NCBI RefSeq assembly: GCF_002150685.1
Contig: NZ_MSSW01000031.1
Location: forward strand, 78,730-142,729
Direction: 5' to 3'
Length of the DNA: 64,000 bases
Source of the DNA: Algoriphagus antarcticus
GTDB taxonomy: Bacteria > Bacteroidota > Bacteroidia > Cytophagales > Cyclobacteriaceae
Positions 43,075-51,632 of this stretch are shown here, one piece after another. The translations under genes and the position numbers were made by a program. The notes under the pieces were generated by a model. It was not told where the DNA came from and ran no database searches. It saw only the letters and a list, made by a program, of their open reading frames with translations. Every line of letters starts with the position of its first letter. The first letter of the stretch is position 1.

Positions 43075-44229
43075 ATGATTGCCACCTCCACGCTTGAAAT
43101 CAGCGCCAAGGCCTACCGCCAAAACATTCGGTACATACGCTCAGAAATAGGCCCAAAACCAACAATTTCTGCTGTAGTGAAGGGTAATGCTTATGGTCAT
43201 GGGATCTCACAAATGGTAGAAATAGCTGAAAAAGCTGGAATTCGCCATTTCAGCACTTTCAGCTCTGATGAGGCTTGGGAAGTTTGGGACAGATCAAAAA
43301 AAGAATCGGAAATCATGATCATGGGAATGCTCCATCTGGAGGAGCTGGAGGAGCTAATTGCAAAAGGTATCAGCTTCTACGTTTTTGATTTTGAAAGGCT
43401 GGAAAAAGCTATCGCCATTTCCAAAGAAATTGGCATTCCGGCGAAAGTTCATATCGAAGTAGAGACTGGATTTCATCGTACTGGATTTGATTGGGATCAG
43501 CGCGAGAAGCTCGCTGAAATGCTTGCGAAGAATTACAGCTTCATTTCTATTATTGGGCTCTGTACGCATTATGCTGGGGCTGAGTCTGTAAGTAATTTCG
43601 TCAGAGTAAAAAATCAAATCGCCCTGTATCACGAATTCAAGGACTTTTTCAACAGTCAGGGAATAGCGTTCAAAACTTATCATACTGCCTGCTCGGCAGC
43701 CACACTTATTTTCCCCGAAACTATCATGGACATGGTGAGAATAGGAATAGCAGGCTATGGATTTTGGCCTACTAAGGAGACTTTTTTTGCAAAGCTAAAT
43801 TCCCTGCCAAAAGGAAAGAAAGACCCACTCAAACGACTGATAACCTGGAAAAGCACTGTCATGAGTTTGAAAGCAGTAAAAACCGGTGAGTTCGTCGGAT
43901 ATGGAAATAGCTACATGGCGTTGGAGAATATTCGTCTGGCGATCGTGCCAGTGGGCTATGGACACGGTTACAGCCGACTACTCAGTAATCAGGGTATGGT
44001 TCTGATCAAAGGACAACATTGTCAAGTCGTGGGGACAGTCATGATGAATGCCATCGCAGTGAACGTGAGCAAGATCAAAGATCTAAAAGCAGGTGATGAG
44101 GTAGTTCTTATCGGAAAGCAGGGTGGAAAAGAAATTACTGTTTCGTCATTTTCTGAGTCCACTCAACAGGTAAACTATGAAATGCTGACCCGATTACCAA
44201 AGAATATTCCCAGGAAAATCATTCTTTAA
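43075..44229 (+). CDS. alr: Alanine racemase
   Basis: 384 residues from the ATG at 43075 (MIATSTLEISAKAYRQNI), where family similarity begins; an in-frame ATG at 43033 would add 14 residues. PLP-dependent L-/D-alanine interconversion for peptidoglycan. Motifs: ISAVVKGNAYGHG (PLP-lysine, family AVVKANAYGHG), ETGFHRTGFD, CTHYAGAES, VGYGNSY and PVGYGHGYSRLLSNQG, which brings in the second-subunit region. The dimer-interface Tyr context VGYGHGYSR is intact. Stop overlaps purU by 4 bases (convergent). Confidence 0.93.
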   Translation: MIATSTLEISAKAYRQNIRYIRSEIGPKPTISAVVKGNAYGHGISQMVEIAEKAGIRHFSTFSSDEAWEVWDRSKKESEIMIMGMLHLEELEELIAKGISFYVFDFERLEKAIAISKEIGIPAKVHIEVETGFHRTGFDWDQREKLAEMLAKNYSFISIIGLCTHYAGAESVSNFVRVKNQIALYHEFKDFFNSQGIAFKTYHTACSAATLIFPETIMDMVRIGIAGYGFWPTKETFFAKLNSLPKGKKDPLKRLITWKSTVMSLKAVKTGEFVGYGNSYMALENIRLAIVPVGYGHGYSRLLSNQGMVLIKGQHCQVVGTVMMNAIAVNVSKIKDLKAGDEVVLIGKQGGKEITVSSFSESTQQVNYEMLTRLPKNIPRKIIL

Positions 44230-45080
44230 TAGAAAATCACCGTCTTGTTTTTGATTGGCATCACCTTGCGGTCTACATGGTATTTGATGGCTTTGGAAAG
44301 AACTACTTTTTCCACGTCTTGACCGATCTGCACTAATTCGGAGACGGTATTATGATGTCTTACTCGTGCTACGTCCTGTTCGATGATCGGTCCAGCATCC
44401 AATTCTTCTGTTACGTAGTGAGCAGTCGCTCCTATGATTTTTACTCCGCGCTCGTAGGCTGCATGATAGGGTCTAGCTCCCACGAATGCAGGCAAAAATG
44501 AATGGTGGATATTGATAATTCGATTAGGAAAATGCTTGATAAAATCTGCGGATAAAATCTGCATGTATCTGCCAAGTACTACGAAGTCAATTTGATTGGC
44601 CTTCATCAGCTGCAATTGATTGGCCTCAGCTGCAGCCTTAGCATCAGCAGTAATGGGTATGTAATGAAAAGGAATCTTAAATGCCTCAACGATTTCTCTC
44701 AAACTTTCATGATTTGAAACGACAAGAGGAATATCTACATCGAGCTGTCCTGCATGATGTCTCCCCAAAATATCAAACAAACAATGTGAAAGCTTGCTGA
44801 CGAAAATTGCCATCCTTGGCTTTGGAAAATTGAAATGAAGTTTGAAGTCCATCTGAAAACGCTCACCAACTTCTGATTTAAATCGAGAAGCAATCTCATC
44901 TTTTTGTAAAGAAAAAGAATCCAATTCCCAGGCAGCTCTCATGAAAAACATTCCCATTTCCTCATCTACGTGCTGATCAACTTCCAGAATATTGCCATCA
45001 TGAGCATAAAGAAATCTAGAAACTTCCGCGACGATTCCCTTTTGATCGGTACACTGAATGATGAGTATGGCTTTTTTCAT
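44226..45080 (-). CDS. purU: Formyltetrahydrofolate deformylase
   Basis: A protein of 284 residues. Hydrolyses 10-formyl-THF to formate and THF, supplying formate for purine synthesis and balancing one-carbon pools. An N-terminal ACT domain (AILIIQCTDQKGIVAEVSRF) is followed by a formyltransferase-like domain with HFNFPKPRMAIFVSK, ILGRHHAGQLDVDIPLVVSN, the catalytic block NIHHSFLPAFVGARPYHAAY and HYVTEELDAGPIIEQDV. Length is normal. Followed by aroE upstream on the same strand, 9 bases away. Confidence 0.95.
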   Translation of the reverse strand: MKKAILIIQCTDQKGIVAEVSRFLYAHDGNILEVDQHVDEEMGMFFMRAAWELDSFSLQKDEIASRFKSEVGERFQMDFKLHFNFPKPRMAIFVSKLSHCLFDILGRHHAGQLDVDIPLVVSNHESLREIVEAFKIPFHYIPITADAKAAAEANQLQLMKANQIDFVVLGRYMQILSADFIKHFPNRIINIHHSFLPAFVGARPYHAAYERGVKIIGATAHYVTEELDAGPIIEQDVARVRHHNTVSELVQIGQDVEKVVLSKAIKYHVDRKVMPIKNKTVIFY

Positions 45081-45089
45081 GGCTAAAAC

Positions 45090-45827
45090 TTATGAATTCC
45101 AGATCTCCCAAGCCGCTTCTGCTTGCAGGATAAGCATCTCATGTCCATTCTTCGCTTTTCCACCCTTGACCAAACATGCCTTCATCAGAGAAGTTTCGCT
45201 TGGATTATACACCAAATCATACACAAAATGATCAGATGTCAGCTGCTCCAACGGAATGGCTGGAATCCCATCTACTTTTGGAAAGGTGCCAAGTGGAGTA
45301 GTATTGACAATCAGCATATAGGTCTTCATTATCTCAGGGTCAGATGCCAAATCTTCGTAGGTAATCTGATCCTCGTCTTCAGAGCGAGAAACATTCAGAA
45401 ACTCAATATCCAAATCCTTTAATGCCTGCTTGACTGCTTTAGATGCTCCTCCGGTACCCAAAATCAAGGCTTTTGGTTTTAGTGATCCAAGCCAAGGAGA
45501 AAGCGAATTTTTAAATCCTATATAGTCTGTATTGTATCCCGTTAGCATTCCATCCTGAATATGGATACAGTTTACCGCACCGATTTCTTCACAGGCCTCA
45601 TCGAGATCATCCATTAGGGCGATCACATCCTCTTTATAAGGAATCGTGACATTGATGCCTTCTATCTCTGGATTCTCGCTGAGAATTTCTTCTAGGTCAC
45701 GCGCATTCGGAATATCATACAGTTCATAAGTACAATCTTTGATTCCTTCCTTGTCAAATTTCTCAATGAAATATTTCTTTGAAAAAGAATGTGTAAGTGG
45801 ATGACCTATCAACCCGAATTTTCTCAT
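45090..45827 (-). CDS. aroE: Shikimate dehydrogenase
   Basis: A protein of 245 residues. NADPH-dependent reduction of 3-dehydroshikimate in aromatic amino-acid synthesis. Motifs: GHPLTHSFSKKYF (substrate serines), INVTIPYKEDVIALMDDL (catalytic Lys), GAVNCI, the Rossmann motif LGTGGASKAVKQAL and GHEMLILQAEAAWEIW at the end. Length is slightly below the usual ~270. Its start overlaps the stop of the DUF368 gene by 4 bases. Confidence 0.94.
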   Translation of the reverse strand: MRKFGLIGHPLTHSFSKKYFIEKFDKEGIKDCTYELYDIPNARDLEEILSENPEIEGINVTIPYKEDVIALMDDLDEACEEIGAVNCIHIQDGMLTGYNTDYIGFKNSLSPWLGSLKPKALILGTGGASKAVKQALKDLDIEFLNVSRSEDEDQITYEDLASDPEIMKTYMLIVNTTPLGTFPKVDGIPAIPLEQLTSDHFVYDLVYNPSETSLMKACLVKGGKAKNGHEMLILQAEAAWEIWNS

Positions 45828-46759
45828 GATTTCTTTAAATATGCCGCTAAGCGATCAATACCAACTACTAAAATAATCCCAAAAGCAAATGCTGAAAGTG
45901 CCAGCATTAATTTTGGCTCAAAACCAGTCTGCTCCAAATATGAAGTAGGGAATAAATTCTCAGTCAAAAATGGTTTTTCCTCTCCACTGGAAGAGGTGCG
46001 ATAGGCAGTGACAATTTTCCAAGGCCAAAGTTTATTGATAGAACCTAGCATAAAGCCAGAAAGAACGCCGATCGTAATGGAATAATATCGCTTCAACAAC
46101 CAGGAAATAACTCGACTGAAAGATAAAAGTCCAACGACACAACCTAGTGCAAATATGCCTAATGTAACAAAATCACGGGCTGAGACTGCATGCAAGACAG
46201 GCTCGTATTTTCCCAAGATCAGCAAAATAAAGCTTCCGCTAATCCCGGGAAGAATCATAGCACAAATCGCTATAGCTCCAGCTACAAATGTGAACCAAAG
46301 TGCATCTGGGCTAGTAGTCGGGGGCAGATCTGTAACCCAATAAGCGATAATAATTCCCAAAATAAGTGCGATCACTACGCCCAAACTCCACTTTTTAATG
46401 TCCTTCAGAATCAGAAAGGCACTCACCAAAATCAATCCGCAGAAAAATGACCAAAGCGGAATCGGGTGCTCCTCCATCATGTAGGTGATGAGCTTCGAAA
46501 GCGAGAAAATACTGGTCATTATTCCCAATAATAAACTGAGTAAGAACGCACCATTCACCGCCTGGAAGAACGCTTTGAACTCAAACTTCAGCAAAAGCCT
46601 CAGACTTTCCCCATTAAAGGAATTGATACTACGAAGCAGCTCCTCATAGATGCCGGTGATCAGCGCTATCGAGCCACCGGAAACACCCGGTACTATATCT
46701 GCCGCTCCCATCGCCATACCTTTCAAGTAGGTGAGGACATTTTTTCTGATAAAATCCAT
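45824..46759 (-). CDS. DUF368 membrane protein (polyprenyl-phosphate translocase candidate)
   Basis: 311 residues from the ATG at 46759 (MDFIRKNVLTYLKGMAMGAA); an upstream ATG at 46792 lies in a terminator and is less likely. Features of DUF368: GAADIVPGVSGGSIALITG near the N-terminus, the repeated ICAMILPGISGSFILLILGKY motif in the second half and about nine membrane helices. Family members have been shown to recycle undecaprenyl phosphate across the membrane. Overlaps aroE by 4 bases. Confidence 0.88.
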   Translation of the reverse strand: MDFIRKNVLTYLKGMAMGAADIVPGVSGGSIALITGIYEELLRSINSFNGESLRLLLKFEFKAFFQAVNGAFLLSLLLGIMTSIFSLSKLITYMMEEHPIPLWSFFCGLILVSAFLILKDIKKWSLGVVIALILGIIIAYWVTDLPPTTSPDALWFTFVAGAIAICAMILPGISGSFILLILGKYEPVLHAVSARDFVTLGIFALGCVVGLLSFSRVISWLLKRYYSITIGVLSGFMLGSINKLWPWKIVTAYRTSSSGEEKPFLTENLFPTSYLEQTGFEPKLMLALSAFAFGIILVVGIDRLAAYLKKS

Positions 46760-46771
46760 AATCAAAAATAA

Positions 46772-46799
46772 AGGCTGACCGGAATAATCCAATCAGCCT
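46772..46799 (-). terminator. Terminator after the phosphosulfolactate synthase gene
   Basis: Inverted repeat AGGCTGA / TCAGCCT with an inner GGA/TCC match, followed on the minus strand by TTTATTTTTG. It separates the sulfolactate synthase gene from DUF368-aroE. Confidence 0.6.
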
Positions 46800-46817
46800 A
46801 TATTGAGTTGAGTTGTA

Positions 46818-47588
46818 TTACAATTTGATTTCTCCCAAAAAATGGTCGAAGGTATCGCCTCTCAATCCGAGTCGAATAGTTTCCAAAGGAATAATTTCAG
46901 AAGGGCTGATATTTCCAAGGTTCACATTTGCACCGATCAGCTTGATAAACCAAACCTGCTGGGATTTGATTGGAGCTTCCCAAATGATTCTTTCTTCAGG
47001 GATCTGAGTTAGAATTTCCTCCACGAGTCCTTGTCTTACTTCTCCAGAATCTCTGAATAGACCTACGTTTCCGCCTTCTCTAGCTTCTCCGATTACTTTC
47101 CAGGCACCAGCATCTAATTCTTTACGCATCTGCTCTATCCATTTATATGGGGGAATGATTTTCGCAGCATCCTTAGAGCCAACTTCTGAAAGTACCGTCA
47201 CTTGCTTGGCTAGCGTAGTAATGTATTCACACTTTTTATCGTGATCTAGTGAAATAGAACCATCCGACACTTCAGCGAAAGAAAGATCATATTTGTCCAA
47301 CACTTTTCGGTAATCGTCAAATTGACCTCTTACAAGAAAAGCTTCGAAAAGTGTGCCTCCCAAGTAAACAGGAATACCTGCTTCTCTATAAATAGCGAGT
47401 TTTTCGTCTAGATTTTTGGTCACATAAGATGTGGCCCATCCAAGCTTCACTATATCTACAAAATCGGAACAACTTTCGACAAAATCTTCCGTGGCACGTA
47501 TGCTTAGGCCTTTATCCATGGCCATGGTAAATCCTTTAGTTCGTGGCTTTTCGGTACGAACGGGGATATTATTCAGCTCATAATTCAT
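46818..47588 (-). CDS. Phosphosulfolactate synthase (ComA) family protein
   Basis: 256 residues from the ATG at 47588 (MNYELNNIPVRTEKPRTKG), placed 16 bases after the TPR gene stop. Family motifs: KPRTKGFTMAMDKGLS, DIVKLGWATSYV, GIPVYLGGTLFEAFL, AEVSDGSISLDHDKK, VLSEVGSKD and GNVGLFRDSGEVR. ComA condenses sulfite with phosphoenolpyruvate. In methanogens this starts coenzyme M synthesis, not present here. In Bacteroidota it may feed sulfonate metabolism, possibly cysteate/sulfonolipid synthesis (inference). Confidence 0.88.
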   Translation of the reverse strand: MNYELNNIPVRTEKPRTKGFTMAMDKGLSIRATEDFVESCSDFVDIVKLGWATSYVTKNLDEKLAIYREAGIPVYLGGTLFEAFLVRGQFDDYRKVLDKYDLSFAEVSDGSISLDHDKKCEYITTLAKQVTVLSEVGSKDAAKIIPPYKWIEQMRKELDAGAWKVIGEAREGGNVGLFRDSGEVRQGLVEEILTQIPEERIIWEAPIKSQQVWFIKLIGANVNLGNISPSEIIPLETIRLGLRGDTFDHFLGEIKL

Positions 47589-47604
47589 TAGCGAGGTTTT
47601 AATG

Positions 47605-49020
47605 TTAAGAATCGAGATTTTCCTCTCGATATTGGGCAATAATCTTGTACAAAGCCTTCTGCTGCTTAAGCTCTGGCATCAGATCATACATGATAATATG
47701 CTTTTCAAAGTCCAAAGTTAACCCATTTTCCAAAAATGAAAATGCCTCTTTGTAATTGCCCATTTTGATTAGGTATACAACCAAGCGATAATAAAGCTCT
47801 GCCTCCTCTGGCATTTCCTCAATACCCTCCCGAGTCACATCAATTGCTTCCTCAAAGCGGTTTTGCTCGAAATAGATAAGTGCCAGATTTACATAGGTTT
47901 CTAAGATACCAGGCTCCAAATTGATCGCTTCTTCATACGCTTCGGAACTGGCCTGCATGTTTCCCAGATTAAATTCAGCATCTGCAAGACCCACCCAATA
48001 ATTAGAATTTTCTTTAGTAAGATTTAAAGCTTTTTTAAAATAATGAATGGCTTCAAAGAATTTTTCCTTCTTCAGCATGCACATTCCTAGTCCAAACCAT
48101 GCATCGTCGTACTCCTCGTCAAATTTGGCAGACTTCTTAAAATATTTGAAAGCCTCATCGATTTTCTCAAGCTTTTCATAAGCAGCCCCCATGTAGCAAC
48201 AGTTCTCAGCATTTGCACCTTCACAATTGATTGTGTTTTGGTATGCTTCCAATGCCAGCTCATACTGCTGAGTGTTCATCAGCGCATTGCCGAGATTGAA
48301 ATAGGCTGAAGCAAAAGCGTCATCGATCAAAATGGCGTAATCATACGCTTTGATCGCTTCTTCAAATCTCCCCAGACGATTATAAACTACCCCCAAATTG
48401 TACCAAGCGCCTGCACTGTAAGGATCTTGATCAATGAATTCCTGATAAAAATCAAGAATCTCATCAAAGGAGCCTTCTTCCTCAGTAATCATCGCCAGTT
48501 GGAAAAGTGCATCTTCGTGATTGATGCGGCTTTTTACAGCTTCTTTGAAATAGTAACTTGCTTTTTCATTGTTGTTTTGGACACGGTATAAATTGCCCAA
48601 GGAATAAAACACTTCGGCCTTATCCTCCGCCAATGGCAGAAAATTTTCCAACAATTCTATCCCATCCTTAGGCGTACCTGCTAGAATATGAGCATTAGCC
48701 AAAGCAAGAATAATCTCTTCGTTGTTGGGAGAAATATTATTGATGTTTTCCAGAATGTCCAGACCTTCTTCCAATTCATCATTGAAAATCAAACACTGCG
48801 CTTGCAATAGCTTAATTTCCACAGAAAACGGAAATCTTTCCAACGAGAATTCAGCGGCGCGGAGTGCCTTTAGAAACTTCTGTTGATCAAAGTAAAATCG
48901 GATGATATCTTCCAATTCTTCTTCTTCGAAATAAAGGTCCAGATTGGATTGTAGGGAATTTTCAAATCGCTCTACCAGCTTCTTGTCATTTTCCCAATCA
49001 TGATCGTGATCTCCGGTCAT
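47605..49020 (-). CDS. Tetratricopeptide-repeat protein (~11 TPRs)
   Basis: A protein of 471 residues, no signal peptide, very acidic N-terminus (DHDHDWENDKKLVERFE, LDLYFEEEELEDIIRF). A continuous array of ~34-residue TPR units covers ~40-440: for example AGAWYNLGVVYNRLGRFEEA, ASAYFNLGNALMNTQQYELA, DDAWFGLGMCMLKKEKFFEA and LETYVNLALIYFEQNRFEEA. Cytosolic protein-interaction scaffold. Located directly upstream of the phosphosulfolactate synthase gene and probably co-transcribed. Function unknown. Confidence 0.9.
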   Translation of the reverse strand: MTGDHDHDWENDKKLVERFENSLQSNLDLYFEEEELEDIIRFYFDQQKFLKALRAAEFSLERFPFSVEIKLLQAQCLIFNDELEEGLDILENINNISPNNEEIILALANAHILAGTPKDGIELLENFLPLAEDKAEVFYSLGNLYRVQNNNEKASYYFKEAVKSRINHEDALFQLAMITEEEGSFDEILDFYQEFIDQDPYSAGAWYNLGVVYNRLGRFEEAIKAYDYAILIDDAFASAYFNLGNALMNTQQYELALEAYQNTINCEGANAENCCYMGAAYEKLEKIDEAFKYFKKSAKFDEEYDDAWFGLGMCMLKKEKFFEAIHYFKKALNLTKENSNYWVGLADAEFNLGNMQASSEAYEEAINLEPGILETYVNLALIYFEQNRFEEAIDVTREGIEEMPEEAELYYRLVVYLIKMGNYKEAFSFLENGLTLDFEKHIIMYDLMPELKQQKALYKIIAQYREENLDS

Positions 49021-49165
49021 TAGGATGCGTTATGGTTTATTTAAGGTACCAATAAATTTGGTCTCTCAAAATCTCGATTTGTTATATTTTACTTTCCTCA
49101 TTCCGAGAAATAATGATCTCTCTTCAGGAGTCTTGGAGAAGAAACGATTGAGATCAAAAATAAGT

Positions 49166-50119
49166 TTACTTTGACCAATCCAAGGTTTCATCCAAGCTAT
49201 AATAGGTACTTGCGAGGAGCTTATTCACTTTAGTATTATCGAAAAATACTTTTTGTTGTGAAATCATTGCTGTCTTCTTATTAAGCGGGCTTTTGCTCAA
49301 CCCTATTCTCCTGAAAATTGTGTTGAAAAACACGGCCGTTTTCAGCATAAGCGGACTTACTGACTTTGATGGCGCTTTTTTTCCGAAAGCAACAGCCATT
49401 TTCTCAAAGAACTCTTTGTATGTAATGCTTTCTTTATTCAAAATAAACCGCTCGCCCCAGACTTCTTTATCTACCAATGCTCTTACTTGCTTGGCCGCAT
49501 CCCGCACATCGATATAGTTAAGGTCTCCCTTTGGGTAATAAGAATTTTCTTCTATCACATAATGGTAAATCTCTGATGAACTACGAGCGTCACTGACTTT
49601 GCCCAGTAGAATTGATGGATTCACTACGATCAAATCCAATCCTTCCTGCTCCCCTCTCCAAGCTTCCAATTCCGCCAAATATTTGGAAATGCCGTAATCG
49701 GTATTCAGCGGCGATTCTATCCATTTGAAATTCTCATCAAGTTCTGTTAAGTCAGGACTTCTTCCGATGGCAGCTACTGAACTGACATGCACAAGTTTTT
49801 TCACTCCAGTATTCAGCATGGCATTGACAAGATTCGTCGTGCCACCTACATTGATACGATGCAACCTACCTTTGTCATTTGCATCGAAGGACACCTTCCC
49901 TGCGGCATGGATAACCAACTCAATTCCTCCGAGCGCTACTTCCAATGATTCAATATCTGATAACTCACCGTCATGCCAGATGATGGGAAACTCGATTCCT
50001 TCAAGTAATCTAAGTGAGGAGCTTGACCTACGAAAACCATGAATCTCTCCAAGCCCAGCAAATTCTTTAGCCAGATAGCTTCCAAATAATCCCGTAATAC
50101 CTGTAATGAGAATTTTCAT
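49166..50119 (-). CDS. NAD-dependent epimerase/dehydratase family protein
   Basis: A protein of 317 residues. Extended short-chain dehydrogenase fold: TGITGLFGSYLAKEF at the N-terminus (GxxGxxG), VIHAAGKVSFD, HVSSVAAIG (Ser), and YGISKYLAE (the YxxxK pair). It probably acts on a nucleotide sugar or other hydroxy/keto substrate. Lies in a minus-strand group with a CpsB-like phosphatase and rfbC, pointing to surface-polysaccharide synthesis, 16 bases after the phosphatase gene. Confidence 0.88.
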   Translation of the reverse strand: MKILITGITGLFGSYLAKEFAGLGEIHGFRRSSSSLRLLEGIEFPIIWHDGELSDIESLEVALGGIELVIHAAGKVSFDANDKGRLHRINVGGTTNLVNAMLNTGVKKLVHVSSVAAIGRSPDLTELDENFKWIESPLNTDYGISKYLAELEAWRGEQEGLDLIVVNPSILLGKVSDARSSSEIYHYVIEENSYYPKGDLNYIDVRDAAKQVRALVDKEVWGERFILNKESITYKEFFEKMAVAFGKKAPSKSVSPLMLKTAVFFNTIFRRIGLSKSPLNKKTAMISQQKVFFDNTKVNKLLASTYYSLDETLDWSK

Positions 50120-50135
50120 TGGCTTTCTCTACAAA

Positions 50136-50882
50136 TCAAAGAGAGGAGTTGAGCAGATCGAGCTGCTTGATTTTACTATACAATTTTGTCTTGGGTAGAG
50201 TTTCCATCATATCTAAGTAACGTGGATTGTGGCAATCCGTCCCAAAAAATCTTACCAGTCCCGTTTCCACAAGCATTTCACCAAAATCCTTTACTGGTTT
50301 GGAATAAAAGCCTGTCAAAGACAATAAGTTTACCTGAAAGAGGATCTTTCTGTCGGTCAGATCCTGAAGTAATCCTTTGTCTGCAATTAGATATTGATAG
50401 CGCTCTGGATGTGCCAAAATCGGCCTATATCCAGCCATTTCCAATTGGAAAATTATCTCCAAAAGCATCTGAGGCTTGTTGATAAAGCCTGTCTCCACCA
50501 AGATGTAATTATCTCCAAATGTTAAGACGTCCTCTCCATCTTTGATTTTCTCCAGGAAAATCTCATCTAAGTAATACTCAGCAGCAGCTTCTATTTCTAT
50601 GGAAATCCCCTCTTTCTTGACGGCTCTGCGAAGATCCTCAAGGCCCATATTAATTATTTCAGGTGTATTGCGATAGTACTCCGACATGATGTGGGGAGTA
50701 GTGATAATTTTGCGCAAGCCATAATCAGAAAGTCGCTTGATCAAATGAAGGGATTCCTCCATAGTCTTAGATCCATCATCGATCCCGGGTATCAAATGCG
50801 AATGCATATCCACCTCCAACCAACTTAGGTCAAGGTCTTCGTACACCTCAGGTGTTTTCTTAAACAGATCCAAAAATCCCAT
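50136..50882 (-). CDS. CpsB/CapC-family tyrosine-protein phosphatase
   Basis: A protein of 248 residues. PHP-type metal-dependent phosphatase that dephosphorylates BY-kinases controlling capsule or exopolysaccharide export. Seen: DMHSHLIPGIDDGSKTMEES (metal ligands), TTPHIMSEYYRNT, AAEYYLDEIF, LAHPERYQYL and a final FFGTDCHNPRY. Metal-binding residues appear complete. The start codon shares a base with the rfbC stop region (50882), so the genes are coupled. Confidence 0.92.
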   Translation of the reverse strand: MGFLDLFKKTPEVYEDLDLSWLEVDMHSHLIPGIDDGSKTMEESLHLIKRLSDYGLRKIITTPHIMSEYYRNTPEIINMGLEDLRRAVKKEGISIEIEAAAEYYLDEIFLEKIKDGEDVLTFGDNYILVETGFINKPQMLLEIIFQLEMAGYRPILAHPERYQYLIADKGLLQDLTDRKILFQVNLLSLTGFYSKPVKDFGEMLVETGLVRFFGTDCHNPRYLDMMETLPKTKLYSKIKQLDLLNSSL

Positions 50883-51433
50883 TACAATCCTCTCTCACTA
50901 GTTTTAAATTCTTCCAAAGTAGGCCAGGTGGCATCCTTCTCAGAAGTAATTGGCTCAGCTATCTGCCAGTCTATGTCTAAGGCCGGATCATTCCAAATAA
51001 TTCCACCTTCACTTTCTTTATTATAATAATTGGAGCACTTGTACGCAAAAATCGAATCTTCTAACACTGAAAACCCATGTGCAAATCCAGTTGGGACGTA
51101 CATCAAGTTATTTCTGGTAGCATCAAGAACTGTAGAATATATTTCTCCAAAAGTGGGAGAGCCGTATCTCAAATCCACGATCACATCTAGGACTTTCCCC
51201 TGAATCACCCGCACCAATTTTGCCTGAGCGAATTCTCCCCGCTGAAAATGCAGTCCACGAACCGTTCCTTTCTGAGAATAACTCTGATTATCTTGTACCC
51301 ATCCATGATCCACTCCTTCGGATTGTAACCAATCTGCTCTATAAGATTCAAAGAAATAGCCTCTTTGATCTTCAAAAATTCTTGGAAATATCTCTAAAAC
51401 ACCAGCTAGAGGAGCTTTTATTATTTGGGCCAT
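50882..51433 (-). CDS. rfbC: dTDP-4-dehydrorhamnose 3,5-epimerase
   Basis: A protein of 183 residues, cupin fold. Third step of dTDP-L-rhamnose synthesis. Motifs: LAGVLEIFPRIFEDQRGYFF, WVQDNQSYSQKGTVRGLHFQ (catalytic His), QAKLVRVIQGKVLDVIVDLR, YVPTGFAHGFSVLED and YYNKESEGGIIWND (with the catalytic Tyr region). Length is normal. No rfbA/B/D in the window. Divergent from hflX. Confidence 0.95.
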   Translation of the reverse strand: MAQIIKAPLAGVLEIFPRIFEDQRGYFFESYRADWLQSEGVDHGWVQDNQSYSQKGTVRGLHFQRGEFAQAKLVRVIQGKVLDVIVDLRYGSPTFGEIYSTVLDATRNNLMYVPTGFAHGFSVLEDSIFAYKCSNYYNKESEGGIIWNDPALDIDWQIAEPITSEKDATWPTLEEFKTSERGL

Positions 51434-51632
51434 TGATTGTAATTGATTTAGGCTTTAAAAGGCAAAATAACTAACAGACAGAACACTATCCTAATCAATT
51501 CTAAGGAAATATGTCGAACTTTGCGCCTCCCCTTTCGACAATTCAAAAAAATAAGGCTGCAATTATCCATTTCTAAACAATTAGGAAACTATAATTTAGT
51601 CTTTCGCATTGTCTTGACATAGCATTTAACTT

